This document shows, piece by piece, positions 51,963 to 63,619 of a stretch of DNA of 64,000 bases. Position 1 is the first letter of the stretch. Every line of letters starts with the position of its first letter. A program made the position numbers and the translations under genes. The DNA is taken from the NCBI RefSeq assembly GCF_036324505.1, contig NC_086368.1, forward strand, positions 25,286,878 to 25,350,877, given 5' to 3'. The notes under the pieces were generated by a model. The model did no database searches. It was given only the letters and a program-made list of their open reading frames with translations, and had not been told where the DNA came from. Source of the DNA: Eleginops maclovinus. Lineage: Eukaryota; Chordata; Actinopteri; Perciformes; Eleginopidae.

Positions 51963-53450
51963 AGTTTGAGAGGAATCTAGGCCTAGTCAAATACCTACAC
52001 ACTGAGTCTAGACTAGGAAGTGTTTTTATTCTTCATTAAGGAAATCCAATAAACGTATGTAGTCACTATTGCCTAGTTCAAATATTTAAACTATCTGGAT
52101 TTGTGGCAATGTATACACGCCTAATTTCACAAACTACAACAAAAAGGAGGATGCAGGACACTGTTTTTGAAACTGTTGTGTTGGCAATGCTCTTTAGTTG
52201 CTACACAAGAGAACACTGACACCCTGTGGCCTTTAGTCTACACTGCAGGAGTCCCAATCTTAATATCTACACTTAGATATGAAGTGTGCACCATCACAGA
52301 CTTGTTAGTAAATTGAGGCTTGTGTTGTAAGACAAATATTTGTGTTGTTGGATAAAAACATGTTAGAAAACATACTTTGTCAGAAGGCTTTTCAGCTCCT
52401 TTCATACCGTTCTATCTTATCTTATTTTTATTTGTTTCATGGATGTCTTCAGGCTGCATTACTGCTAGTTTGACAGTTAAAATGTTAAGAAGTCTGTAGG
52501 ATTGTGCAAGTCTTTGATATGTGAATACAGAGATATTTTCGACCCTAAGCAAAGCATCTGACACATCTAATCTTTCTTAATGTATTTTTGAAGCAGAGTC
52601 AGCTGAAAGGCTAGTTTTCATTTGCAGTTCCAGCTCAGCAACATCTCTGACATAATAAAAAAAAACATGGCATGTTCCAGGATGTACTGTCTGATTCAGG
52701 GACCCTAGCGGTGTCCAGAGGTGACACGGCCGCACAGGAAATGAAAGGGTTAATCGACGGTCCTGCCCTAAGGTGACCCTCTCAGGCAGCGCTTCCTCGA
52801 AAGATAGCAAAAAGCTTCACTGACAAGATAGAGGACTCAAGCCAAAACCAATAGAAAGTGCTGTCCGAGGACGCAGAGGCATTGTTCCAGTCAGGTTTAG
52901 TTGCTGGGAATAAAGGAAAAGAGGAGACAGTGTGACTGAGGAAGGATGGCTCAGGGACACAGAGTGGGGGCGGAGTATGCAGTATAAGTAATGCTAATGA
53001 TGCTAACAGCCGAAATGCACTCAGATAACATTTTGCTACAAAAACACATGCTGTAAAACACTAGCATAATATACCCATAAAGCATCAACGGCTCTCGTAA
53101 ATAGGGGTTCACTTTATTTGGACTGAGACCATTAAGTGGACATGGATATTATTTGGATATAAATTGCGCCTACCCACCTACAAATTGCACTAATCATGTA
53201 GCTCTTAGGCGGTTAAGGTTGGGGCTATACAGTACGTAGACCAAGTGTCAATCTGCAAATGCTGGTAAAGTAGGCAGAATTGATGTGTTGAGAGGCTGGA
53301 AGCACTGATGCTGCGTTCACCTCCCAAAGACCGACTTTACACAACCTGTGATGCCCTTGATTATAAAACAAACTCAGAAACCACATTACATAGAAGACAA
53401 CCGTTGTCACCTGCACATTTTTCTGTCGCCATATGGAAACCTTTTGAAGT
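51963..53450. other. mafb-deptor spacer
   Basis: No coding exon or named repeat. Confidence 0.4.
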
Positions 53451-54087
53451 AGGGATGCACCAGTATGGATCAGGTCGATACAGACTCAATTAGTTGGATT
53501 TTTGACATTTTTACTAAACAGCAGATAGCTGCCAACAAAGCCATTTGGCATCTCTTGCTATGCCGCAGAAGTTAACTTTCCATGTTGGAAATAATAACAT
53601 GCTTACTTGTTGTGGGTTTGGCTGTTACAGCCATGACAGAGCAGTGCCTACTGACTATATATACAACATTTTAAAGTGAAAAATCAGGATCCTCCAAGGA
53701 TGGCCGACTTGCTGTTTATGACGTCACATTCCTATCCCTTATGTGATAAATGGGGCCGATCTATTCAACTATGATATTACCTGGATTTTCAATCCTGACC
53801 ATTATTCTCAGAACTTCCTGTTCATTTTGTTGTTGGTGCATAAAATATCGTTTTTATATTTAATTGAATAATTCAGTAATGTTACACTTTGTATTTCTGT
53901 GTTACGTTTAGGTCTGCAAAGTTAGCAAAGCAAAGTTTAAGCCAGGCCTGATTTTAAACATAAAACAATGATCCCAGTCACTTCCACACAGTGAGACCGT
54001 TTATTAATCTAACACAGGTATCCATTTAGTAGTCAAAGCTCAAGTATCAGTATAAGGGCTAAATAAAAGTTGGACCGGTGCATCCAT
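53451..54087 (+). mobile_element. MITE-like element with GGGATGCACC inverted termini
   Basis: Left end GGGATGCACCAGT (53452) and right end ACCGGTGCATCCA (54074-54086) are inverted repeats matching 11 of 13 bases. The interior has no transposase frame. GGGATGCACC termini are typical of fish hAT-type non-autonomous elements. I could not define a target duplication. Confidence 0.55.
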
Positions 54088-54648
54088 ATATAAAATTTGA
54101 CCTACTTCAAGTTCATCCAATGCTAGAAGGCTGACACTTAAAAGCAAGTCTTCTAAGAAGCTTTAACATCCATAAAGCACCCTAGATAATCCAGAACACA
54201 GATAATTTTGTACCATTTTGGGTTGCAAGACAGCCAACATCCACAGCATCCATCAACTGTCTGTAGTCATTTCATAAGCACCATGAAGGCAATTAGCAAA
54301 GGTCTATCATGTGGAGATCAACAGTCTTTCACTTGTTTCTCTCAAGGTTGAATAAAAAAACGGTTCAAAGATGCCCTATGAACTGTCGAAATCAGCCAAC
54401 AAAAAAAACAGTTACAGTTCAGCCTTAAGAGGAGATAAAAAATTAAAAAATAGACAGGTTTCTGCATTCTGTCTGTGGCATGCCTGACAGAAATGTACCA
54501 TGTCTTTGTCTTCTTTTCTTTCTGTATACACAACATCTTTCCCACATGGCAATTGGGGTTCTGTGTGTTTCGTAGGCTATTTTGTAAACACAAAGGGGCC
54601 ATAACGGAGAGTTAGCTTCACTTACCTCCCAGTCCACATAAAACAAAC
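54088..54648 (+). promoter_or_regulatory. deptor upstream region
   Basis: The start ATG lies at 54649 with AACAAACATGG context. No TATA or CpG-rich promoter stands out, so the transcription start is undefined. Confidence 0.25.
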
Positions 54649-57197
54649 ATGGAGGGAACAAGCAGCACTAGGAGAAAAGCCATGGCCCGACAACATAAAG
54701 GAGAGGTCATGATCGCTGGAGAACAACTCAGGTATGAAGAGAGAGAGAGAGGTGGTGCTGGGGTGGATGTATGACATGTCTTTGGTCAGGCTTATGGGAG
54801 ATTCAAAGTTCTAGGACAAACATAAGGCTGATTTATTTCAAGGTTGAGGCTACACGATGAAAAACTGATCAAGGACCGACGCTACCACCTGCGCACGTAT
54901 CCAAACTGTTTTGTGGCACAGGAACTTATAGACTGGCTGGTGAGCCATAAGGAAGCTCCAGATCGAGCAACAGCCGTCTGCCTCATGCAGCACCTCATGG
55001 ATCATGACATCATTCACCACGGTAATTATGAAGCAGATCAGAACAAAACTGGTTGCAAGGGGATATCTGAAGACATTCTGTAAATGATGGTTTTTCTATT
55101 GAAGCTTTATGAAATGACGGACTCATTTCAAAACCTTTGCAGTGGGGCGGGTGTCAGGGGAGCAAACCAATTTAGATAGTTGATCCCCAGCCCCTGCAGA
55201 TGACATGTTGAATTGTCCTTAAGCAAGATCCTTAACCCACAATTGCTCTGGTAGGCATGTCTATGGTATTGAAGTGTAGGTAAATTGCTTCGGATAAAAG
55301 CATCAGTTAAGTGACATGTAATGTAATGTAATCAAAAACTTAATGTTGCCTTTTCATAGTCTGTGATAAGAGGTCTGTATTGAAGGATGCCAAACTGCTA
55401 TACCGTTTCCGGAAGGACGATGGCACTTTTCCCTTCAATACGGAGGTGAAAATCTTCATGCGAGGACAACAACTTTTTGAACAGTAAGAGCTGCTGTTTC
55501 TTTTGGTGCTGGGATACTTCGGTTTGACCCAAGAGAGTACTAGCTGGGATCCAGAATTGGTAACTTTGAAATGTTATATCCAGTATTTTAATGACGCATC
55601 TGCTCAGTGTTTTTGTTTCTGTTTCTCAAGTCTCATAGGGGAAAAGGACTCTATTCTGCAGTTGAGACAGGAGCATGGCGTTGCATATCAGCGCTCCTTT
55701 CCTGGCTGCCAGTTGATTGACTGGCTCCTGCAGAACGTAGAGGCAGAGAGCCGGCGTCAGGCTCTGGATCTGTGCCGCACGTTGCAGGAGAATGGCATCA
55801 TTCAGCACGGTGAGGGGAGTCTTTACTTACCCTTTGATGTAAAGCAACAGGGCCATGGCTGTGAGCTGCTGCTGGCAGTGAGCAGGGCTGGGACTTTTTC
55901 AATCTGAAGTAAAAATACTCATGGAGTTGTGTAAAAAATCCCATTCATTCTAAAATATGTTGTTTTGTGTCCTTCTCTCTGTCCCTTTCCCACCACTAGT
56001 GGCAAAGAAGCATGATTTCTTTGACAGTGGATTGCTGTATCAGTTCTGCATCAACTTTCGCCGCAGACGCCGCCTATCTGAACTGTTAAATGAGAGTGAA
56101 CAACACAATGAAGAGGTGGTGATATCGACACAAGAGGACAACCACCTTGAAAGTCCATTTGTTTTGCACAAAAGTCAACCTCAAGAGGGCCGCATTGCTT
56201 TCCAGTTAGGTAAAAACTGCTCTCTTTCCTTTTTTGCCTTATCTTGCATATTTTATACTCTTTTGACTGATAATTATGGCATTATAATTTTACCAAATAC
56301 AGTGGGATCAAGTAAAGATCTAAAACAGGTTACCAGTGGGCATCGAGGCAGCTTGTATTCCTCTCAGCTTCACTCAGCTGGATTTCCACCCTTTGTCCAG
56401 CTCACTTCAACTTCAGTAATATGTAATCCTAAATCAGGCAAGTGTTAAATTAAATACATGTAAAATATTCATGTGACACATACAAAAAAAGGTCTATTGT
56501 GGTCCAAAACTGGAAACTGTTGTTGATTTTTTAAAATACTTTTCCAGTACTTAGAAGAAGTTACACATGTGAAGAGTTATTGGCACCCGGTGCGCCTTTC
56601 ATGAAAAAAGTGTTGACGGTGAGTTTCCATAATGACTTTGTAGATATTTGGGATCTAACATATGAGGTATCTCTGGGATGTTGACAGCATTAATTCTGTA
56701 TAAAATTAACAACAAAACTTCTTCTCTTGTTCTTTTTGAGAGATTATTTTTCATGTGGACAAATGAAGTTGTTTCTAACCATTTCCATACTATATATACA
56801 TTCCATTTAAATTCTGCAGAGAGTAATGTTACTCACCCTAATGCCATCACAGGTGATAGGAGATGACCTGGCCTGGGGCTTTGTTGTCAGAGGCATGGCT
56901 CCCTGTTATGTACAGGCTGTTGACCCTGGAAGCCCTGCAGCCGCTGCGGGAGTTAAGGTTCGATATATGTTATACACATGGCACTGAAATGTAAGAATAC
57001 CCTCAAAGTAATTTGAAAAACATCACATATTTGACTCTTAAGAGCTGTGTACTTCACATTATCTTCTTTAGGTGCGGCAGTTTTTGTGCCAGGTGAATGG
57101 ACAGTGTGTTCTCTACCTGGACTACAGGACAGTCTCCAGGCTGGTGATGACAGGGCCTTGCACCGTTGTACTGGAAGTTATGGAACCACTGGAATGA
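54649..57197 (+). CDS. deptor: DEPTOR-like protein (two DEP domains and PDZ)
   Basis: DEPTOR binds mTOR and restrains mTORC1/mTORC2. Nine exons join in phase: 54649-54731, 54843-55021, 55360-55483, 55631-55809, 56000-56209, 56303-56437, 56548-56618, 56853-56957, 57072-57197, giving 403 residues (human 409). The start MEGTSS precedes GEQLRLRLHDEKLIKDRR, matching human. DEP1 is about residues 28-115 (TYPNCFVAQELIDWL), DEP2 about 140-220 (QLIDWLLQNVEAESR, then FRRRRRLSELLNE). The serine-rich linker is about 225-310 (CNPKSVLRRSYTCEELLAPG). PDZ is about 320-403 (WGFVVRGMAPCYVQAVDPGS), ending VMEPLE. Intron 6 uses a GC donor. The linker lacks the SSGYFS phosphodegron of the human protein. PREX1/2 share DEP-PDZ order, but the length and stop after one PDZ favour DEPTOR. 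Confidence 0.93.
55141..55333 (+). mobile_element. SINE in deptor intron 2
   Basis: TGTCCTTAAGCAAGATCCTT, then AACCCACAATTGCTC, GGATAAAAGCATCAGTTAAG and TGACATGTAATGTAATGTAA: the standard body and GTAAT tail of a common fish SINE. It lies wholly within the intron. Confidence 0.7.
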
Positions 57198-57425
57198 CAA
57201 CACAAAATACTGTCTAGTTCTGTTTTCAGACACACATGCTTAGTTGGAATTGATTCATTTTTTCCTTTTCCCAATTACAGAGTATGGCAGAGTTCTTATC
57301 TTTATTTTCTGGGGGGTGGAATCACTGAACAGGGTTATCTTGGTTGCAGCAAGAGTTAATGATTGTGTCTGTAGTGTTTTCATGCAATCCTGAGCAATAA
57401 ATGTTAGCTTTTTATGACAGAAAAT
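57198..57425 (+). terminator. deptor: deptor 3'UTR and polyA signal
   Basis: AATAAA at 57396-57401 gives a short 3'UTR of about 220 bases, ending immediately before a hAT-like insertion. Confidence 0.65.
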
Positions 57426-57925
57426 CAGAGGTGGAAAAAGTACTCAGATCTCAAGTATTTCAGTAGAAGTAACAGAGTGTAGGAATACTCTTACAAGTAA
57501 AAGTACTGCAATCAAAATATTACTCAATAGTGGCATCATAATATACTTAAGTATCAAAAGTATAAGTACTCATTTTGCAGATTGGCTTAGATAAAATATA
57601 TTTTCTGATTAATTTATTGATGCATTAAAGTTTTATCAAAACTGGTTAATGTGCAGCTAATTTGAATGACTTTGTATGCTGCAGGGTAGTTTGTGAATTT
57701 ACTCCAGGTGTAACTAAAGTGTTATTGAAGTGTTGTTCATATTTCAAGTCATTATTTCAAATCTGGAAAGTAACTAAAGGTATAAAATAAATGCAGTAAA
57801 AGTACACTTTATAGGCCTACCTTTGATTTGTGTTGGGGTAGAAGAAGCAAAAAAAACGGGGAAAGTGCCTTAAAATTGTACTTCAGTACAGTACTTGAGT
57901 GAATCTACTCAGTTACTTTAAAATT
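57426..57925 (+). mobile_element. hAT-like non-autonomous element
   Basis: Begins CAGAGGTGGAAAAAGTACTC and ends in AGTACTTGAGTGAATCTACT. The interior carries GTAAAAGTACTGCAATCAAA and GCAGGGTAGTTTGTGAATTT. This is the most complete copy of the family in the window. Confidence 0.8.
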
Positions 57926-57984
57926 AAACATTGTACCAATAAAACCACAATTAAGACCAACTTTTACCCATCCAGCCAGCGCCT

Positions 57985-58394
57985 GCTCAGCTCCCTGCTA
58001 CGACTTCCGTCTTTCCATCGTCGCCATTTTCGACTGAGAGTTGGCTTGTTTGTAATGGATAGCGTTAGCTAGCAGGCTGGCCTGACCACCAGATCGAATA
58101 CAACACTAACTTGACTTAGTCAGAGAACTGGGTGTTCAAAGTTATTCGTGTATATTGTTTTCATGGGACGTGCACCCCATCTGTCCTGCCCTGTTCTCAA
58201 GCTGAGCTAGCTAACTGCAACAGATACAGCTAACAGGCTAGCTTAGTGAGCTAGCTGTGGAGCATCAGCACCGGCTCAAAGGAGAGCGAACATCCCCCTC
58301 TACCTGCCCGTCCCGATCAGCTGATTGACGTCTTTGTTGGCCCTTTATGTATTGAAGCAGCCTGCGTAAAGCTAGCCCACAGTGGTATTCTACG
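57985..58394 (+). promoter_or_regulatory. adnp: adnp promoter and non-coding first exon
   Basis: CGTCGCCATTTTCG at 58018 is a YY1-type element as found at TATA-less housekeeping starts. GC-richer sequence follows to a strong donor TACG|GTGAGTAA at 58394/58395. The next acceptor, five bases before the adnp ATG, is at 59219. The first exon is therefore 5'UTR. Confidence 0.55.
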
Positions 58395-58639
58395 GTGAGT
58401 AAATATGTGATTGAGTTGATAGTTTAAATGAAGTAATAAATAATGCTAACCGGCCATGGCACGCTAGTTTAGCTAAGTAACCCAACGTAGGCTACATCAG
58501 CGGGCAACAGAGCTAATGTTGGCTAAACAACTAGCGCTAGCACAGAAAGCTAACAACATGTGGTGTAACTCTGATTACATAATAAATAACGCCTGTTACA
58601 ATCAGGGACATTTTACTCCTTATGATTCTTTGACGATGT

Positions 58640-58884
58640 CTTTATTTATTATGTATAACATCTCTATTTAAGATTGATTACATCTGTATTTATGTACATA
58701 TGCCTAAACCCTACACCCTATATGTATATGCTTCTAAATTAGCACCTTATACAAAGATAGTTATTCATTTATATATTATTTACATAACTACAGCATTGTT
58801 CTTTTGTGTGAATTCATTGGAAACTCATGCACGTTACTACCCTTTGCACTTTCTGGTTGGATACAAACTGCATTTCTTACAATA
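58640..58884 (+). repeat. Retroelement 3' end in adnp intron 1
   Basis: TTTATTATGTATAACATC, CTACCCTTTGCACTTTCTGG and TTACAATAAAGTTCAATC; the same class of tail as at 42200. Confidence 0.6.
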
Positions 58885-58889
58885 AAGTT

Positions 58890-59165
58890 CAATCTAATAA
58901 TCTACTCCACTACAATTTGAATATTGTACTTTGTACTCCACAACATTTATTTGACAAAAAAGTTACTTGTTACTTTCCAGATTCAGATAATGAGCTAAAA
59001 CCAAATATAAATAAACTATGATTATATAATTGTACTATATACTTTTTTACTTTAATTTTAAGTAAGATTTTAAATGTAGGGCTTATGCTACTTGTAACAG
59101 ATTGTTTTAAAACTGTGTTAGTTATTCTTTTACTTAAGTACATTTTCTGAGTACTTCTTTCTTCC
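58890..59165 (-). repeat. hAT-like fragment in adnp intron 1
   Basis: TACTTTGTACTCCACAACAT, then GCTTATGCTACTTGTAACAG and TACTTAAGTACATTTTCTGA: the reverse orientation of the GTACTT family. Ends about 50 bases before the coding acceptor. Confidence 0.65.
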
Positions 59166-59224
59166 CTGATTATAATTAAGTCCACCTCAAACTAATGAGC
59201 TGTTTTAATTTTTTTTCAGGAGAG

Positions 59225-62058
59225 ATGTATCAACTTCCAGTGAATAACCTTACAAGGCTCAGGAAAGCTAGGAAACATGTGAAAAGAGCACTTGGTGACA
59301 TTGGACTAGAGTACTGTAAGGAGGCAGCAGAGGTGAGTCTATTTTAGTTGCATTAAAGTAAAAGCTTGTACATGATTTTTCATTATTGTTTAAACATAGT
59401 TATAAGTGTGTATGTATTTAAAGCTAGTGGTGTGCTGATAATTACAAAATATTGCATTTAGTCAAATCTGCCTGATTTAATGTTAACTAATACTTATTGT
59501 GTATGATGACTATCCATAATCTTTTCAAATCTTTCCACAGGAGTTTAAAGAGTTTTGCCCTGATGAGCAATATGTACAGGCCAGTCTTTGCCTTGATATC
59601 TGCACATGGGATCCATCATATTCTAAAACACAGGTAAAAGAGATTTCTGTGTACAAGGCCTTTTCACATTCTAACACACAAAAACTACTTTTGTCTTAAT
59701 GCCATTGTTTTTTTATCTGATGTTTTTTAGGAATACAGATCAAAGCCATTCTGCTGCACAGAGTGCCCGTTTTCTTCCAAGTACTACTCAGGCTACAAAA
59801 ATCACTTCCGCAATGTACACAGGAAAATCTTTGACAGTAAAATTCTGCTCAACTGTCCTTACTGCTCATTCACTGCAAGCAAAAGAACTTTGGAAACGCA
59901 TGTTAAAATATTCCACATACCCAAAGCAGCACGGCAACATTTTGGGAACCCACAGGGAGCTGCACTGGGAAAGAACAACAAAGTGCAAATTGATAGGATC
60001 AGACCGGGAGATGTGGAGAAAGCAATGTACTTTTGCAAAAAGTGCACGTTCCGGGACACTCTTTACAATGTTGTGAGAAGGCACATCTACAGGGAACATT
60101 TTCAGCATATTGTGTCACCATATCTTGGAATGGTTTCTGATTCATCTGTCAAAAATGGTGCTAATTCTGTCAATGGCAACAACATCCTCTGTAAACGCTG
60201 CCAGTTTACCACTCGTAGCTATGAAGCTTTAGTGCAGCATGTTGTAGAGTACCACGAGCTCATTGGTGCTCAAGTAACAACTATGATTGGACATGCTAAT
60301 GTTATTGTGTCCAGGCAACAATCCTTGCCAGCTGCTTCTCAGAAGGCCCCACTGATCATTAGGGGCCACACAATTAGAACTGAACCAATACCACAACCAG
60401 TGATTGGCTATTTAAAGCCAATAGCCCCTGTTGTTAAAAACCAGTACTCCATCGCAGCCGGCAAGGTGCGCATCATACTTCCTGGGAAAAGCACTGTGGT
60501 TGAAAATAATGCTGCTGGTGTAAACACATCACAGACACAGAAGTGGAAGATATGTACAGTTTGCAATGAGCTTTTTCCTGAAAACCTCTACAATGCTCAT
60601 TTTGAGAATGCACACAAGGCAAAGAAAGTGTGGGCACTGGCCAAGTACATCATGAAAATCCACAACTTCACCAGCAAGTGTCTGCTTTGCAACCGCTATC
60701 TGCCCAGCGACACACTGCTTAACCACATGCTAATCCACGGGCTCACCTGTCCACAGTGCCATGCTGCTTTCCACAATGTTGAGAAAATCATCGAACACGT
60801 CGGCAAGGCTCATCCCAATGACTTTGTTGGACCCCCTGGTGCATCACCCCTAACTTTTGATCTCACCATTAAACAAGATAAGTCTATAAACGTACAGCTT
60901 GTTGTGCTCACCTTCAACATGAAGGAGTCGATTAACGGTCAAGATCAGTCTGCTCAGAAAGTTTCAAGGCTAGCCAAGCTAACCACTCCAAGAATGATTG
61001 AAAAGAAAAGTGAAGCACTTGTTCGAAACTTTGCAGGACTGAGCAAAAAAATTGAGGTTGGGAAGACTCTGTGTCCCCTCTGTTTCACCATCCTCAAAGG
61101 TCCCATCTCCGAAGCTTTGGCCATGCATCTCAGGGAGCGACACCAAGTGCTCCAAACAATGCATCCTGTTGAAAAAAAGATGACATACAAGTGCATTCAT
61201 TGCCTGGGGGTGTACACCAGTAACATGGTGGCTTCCACAATCACGCTGCATCTTGTGCAGTGCAGAGCTGTTGGGAGGAGTCAGGCAAGCCAAGGCTTCA
61301 AGTCTGCTTTGACTCTCAACTCCTCCGGGGCTGGCTTCCTCAAGAGGCAGCCACCAACGCAGGTCTCGACCGACCCCAAGAAGATGAAACTGAGCAAGGA
61401 GTCAAATATTTCCTCCACAACTGTTGGAGATCAGTCCATCCCTGACGGCCTTGCTCTTGATCCTAGTAGCTACGAGCACAAGACGTACGAGGCCCGAAAA
61501 GATTTCCTGACGGCCTACTTCAACCGGCGACCATACCTTTCGATCCGGGAAGAGGAGATGCTGTCTGCAAGTCTGTGGCTCTGGAAATCTGACATTGCTA
61601 CCCACTTTGCAAACAAGCGCAGGATGTGCGAGAGACACTGCGAGTCCAGGAAGCTGTCTGTGCTGCTCGGCTTTGACATGCACGCTGTAAAGAAAGTTAA
61701 GCATGACTTGGAGTTTGTGGAAAGCACGATTGTTGGCACCTTCACGGGGAGATCTGTAGGCCTCAAGTCTGGTACTCCAAGCACAGACCAAAACAAGCAA
61801 AGTGAGACACTAAACTGTACCTTAAAACTCAGTACATGCACAGAGACAATTTCCATTGACTCAGACAGTGAAACAGAAACAGTGGATAAACCTACTGAGA
61901 ATGGAAATGTTGACACAAACCAAGATGAGAATGTACAATCTGAGGAGCCAGCAAACCTGTCAGAAGAGGCTGAACCTTTGAACCCTGACGACCCCTCTAG
62001 TGAAAAGGAGAGCTCTTTGCCAGATGGGAAAGCAAATGCTATGATGACATTGTGTTAG
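59225..62058 (+). CDS. adnp: Activity-dependent neuroprotector homeobox protein (ADNP), short form
   Basis: Nuclear zinc-finger/homeobox protein; in mammals it forms the ChAHP complex with CHD4 and HP1 at chromatin. Coding exons 59225-59332, 59541-59633 and 59731-62058 join in phase for 842 residues (human 1102). The start [20 protein letters not shown] matches human MFQLPVNNL. Nine C2H2-type fingers follow, beginning [19 protein letters not shown] and [16 protein letters not shown], then CKKC, CKRC, CTVC, CLLC, CPQC, CPLC and CIHC fingers, the last being H/C-ended. The homeodomain is about 652-712 ([19 protein letters not shown], with the key Asn present). The linker between fingers 4 and 5 is about 100 residues against roughly twice that in human and lacks the NAPVSIPQ octapeptide. 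The acidic tail is only about 130 residues. ADNP2 is less similar. Confidence 0.95.
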
Positions 62059-62755
62059 TGTCGCTGCTAAGCAGTGTGCTTTGTAAACAGTATTTAAGGC
62101 AAACAAAAAAACAGGTCTAAAGGTGATTACAAATCACAAATATTTGGTCAAATGGCATGAGTGACTAAAACTACAATTTTCGATTTTGGCCTTGTTACAT
62201 TTTTGGAGAAGAGGGTGGGGGGAATGACATATAGTGCATAAATACAGTGGAGGAAATAAGTATTTGTTCCCCTGCCAATTTAATTTAACCACAACAGTTC
62301 CCCCCCCCCCAAGCATAATGTTTCCCCCTCCGTTCTTGATGCTGGGGATGTTGTTCCTCGGGTTCAGCATTTCTCTTCCTCCAAACATGACATGTCAAGT
62401 TGTATATGGCATATAAGTGACATTGTATATATTTTAGCCATTATTCTTTTGATAGTTTCCTCCTATGTTATTCATCTTAACTGTCACAAGATTTGTTAAA
62501 TGATTATTCCAACTTCACAAATCATTTATAAGTCCCACAGTGGGGAAATGTACAAAGTAGGAACTACTCGGCGGTGATTAGGAGCGCTGTTTCAAGGCTG
62601 CCACTGGAACTTTCCAACTTACATATTTTTTTCCTTTGTGACAAGAAACTGTAATAATTGTCATTTCACATTTAAAACGTGTAGGATATGCTAAATGCTT
62701 ATGTACATGTTTTAACAAATATGTTTGTTTAATAAAAACATTTAAGTCTGTTACA
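62059..62755 (+). terminator. adnp: adnp 3'UTR and polyA signal
   Basis: AATAAA at 62731-62736 follows an AT-rich 3'UTR of about 690 bases. A C10 run lies at about 62300. Confidence 0.65.
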
Positions 62756-62984
62756 GTTATTTTTGTGTCAGGTCTTATGGAAACAGATATTTTCTTATGT
62801 ATAGAACATAATAGAGCTTTAACTGTTAGGTGGAACAGCTAAACGGGTATGTGTGAAGGTTAGAATAGAAAGTATTCTCACCTGAAAATGATCAAAACAA
62901 TCTTACTTTTTTGTATTATGTTAGGTTGTGCTTAGATGTAAAGACAGTGATATAAAAAATGTAAAAAGACGAGTTGTAAGGTTA

Positions 62985-63362
62985 AGTGCATGTTGTCAAC
63001 TAGAGGCGGATTGGCTAATCTATAATATGTTTTGATTGTAAGTATTGATGCATTAATGTGTTTATCAAAACTGGTAAAGGTGAATCAAGTTCTAATAACT
63101 GTGCTGCAGGGTAATTTGTGAATGTTTCTCCAGGTGTAACTAAAGCCTTAAGTGTTGATTATTTTCCATAATTAATCTGCAAAGTAACTTAAGATATTAA
63201 ATAAATGTAGTGGAGTGAAAGTACACCATTCACCTCTCAATTGTTATGGGTAGAAGTACAAAGCAGCAAAACATTGAAATACTCAAGTACATCACAAGTC
63301 TCTCTTAATGTTAACTAAGTACAGTACTTGACTAAATGTAATTAGTTACTTTACACCACTGG
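62985..63362 (+). mobile_element. hAT-like non-autonomous element
   Basis: TTGATGCATTAATGTGTTTA, GTGCTGCAGGGTAATTTGTG, AAATGTAGTGGAGTGAAAGT and the terminal TTACTTTACACCACTGG; family as at 57426-57925. Confidence 0.75.
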
Positions 63363-63454
63363 TCGTTCTGGAAAATAAGAGAATTTTCTCCAGAAAACTG
63401 AACGCTTTTCCAATGAATTTATTACAACAGGGCCCCTTAATTTCCGGCCTTTCT

Positions 63455-63560
63455 CAGACGCTGATTGGTCCAGCAGCCGGAGGAGGCGGGACTTCTGGCT
63501 GTATAGTAACCGAATTGGCCAACCGCCAGCGTGCATCATAGTCCAGGCCATAGTCTACAG
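63455..63560 (+). promoter_or_regulatory. Candidate promoter of an unseen next gene
   Basis: Two ATTGG (inverted CCAAT) boxes at 63464-63468 and 63514-63518 bracket a GC box GGCGGG at 63485-63490. A possible exon with ATG at 63568 and donor TTTTA|GTAAGT near 63609 follows, but its few codons cannot be identified. Confidence 0.35.
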
Positions 63561-63619
63561 CTGCAAAAATGTCCATATTGTGTTTCTATTCACAACTACA
63601 GCTTTTAGTAAGTCCATAG

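Noticed and set aside
54649..57197. PREX1/PREX2-type gene
   Set aside because: No DH/PH domain upstream, only one PDZ and a stop right after VMEPLE, with 403 residues as in DEPTOR.
59890..62058. adnp beginning at 59890
   Set aside because: That position is a TTG inside the last exon; two upstream exons in phase give the conserved MYQLPVNNL start.
63568..63610. First coding exon of a new gene
   Set aside because: Only about 14 codons with a plausible donor; too short to identify, so mentioned only within the promoter entry.
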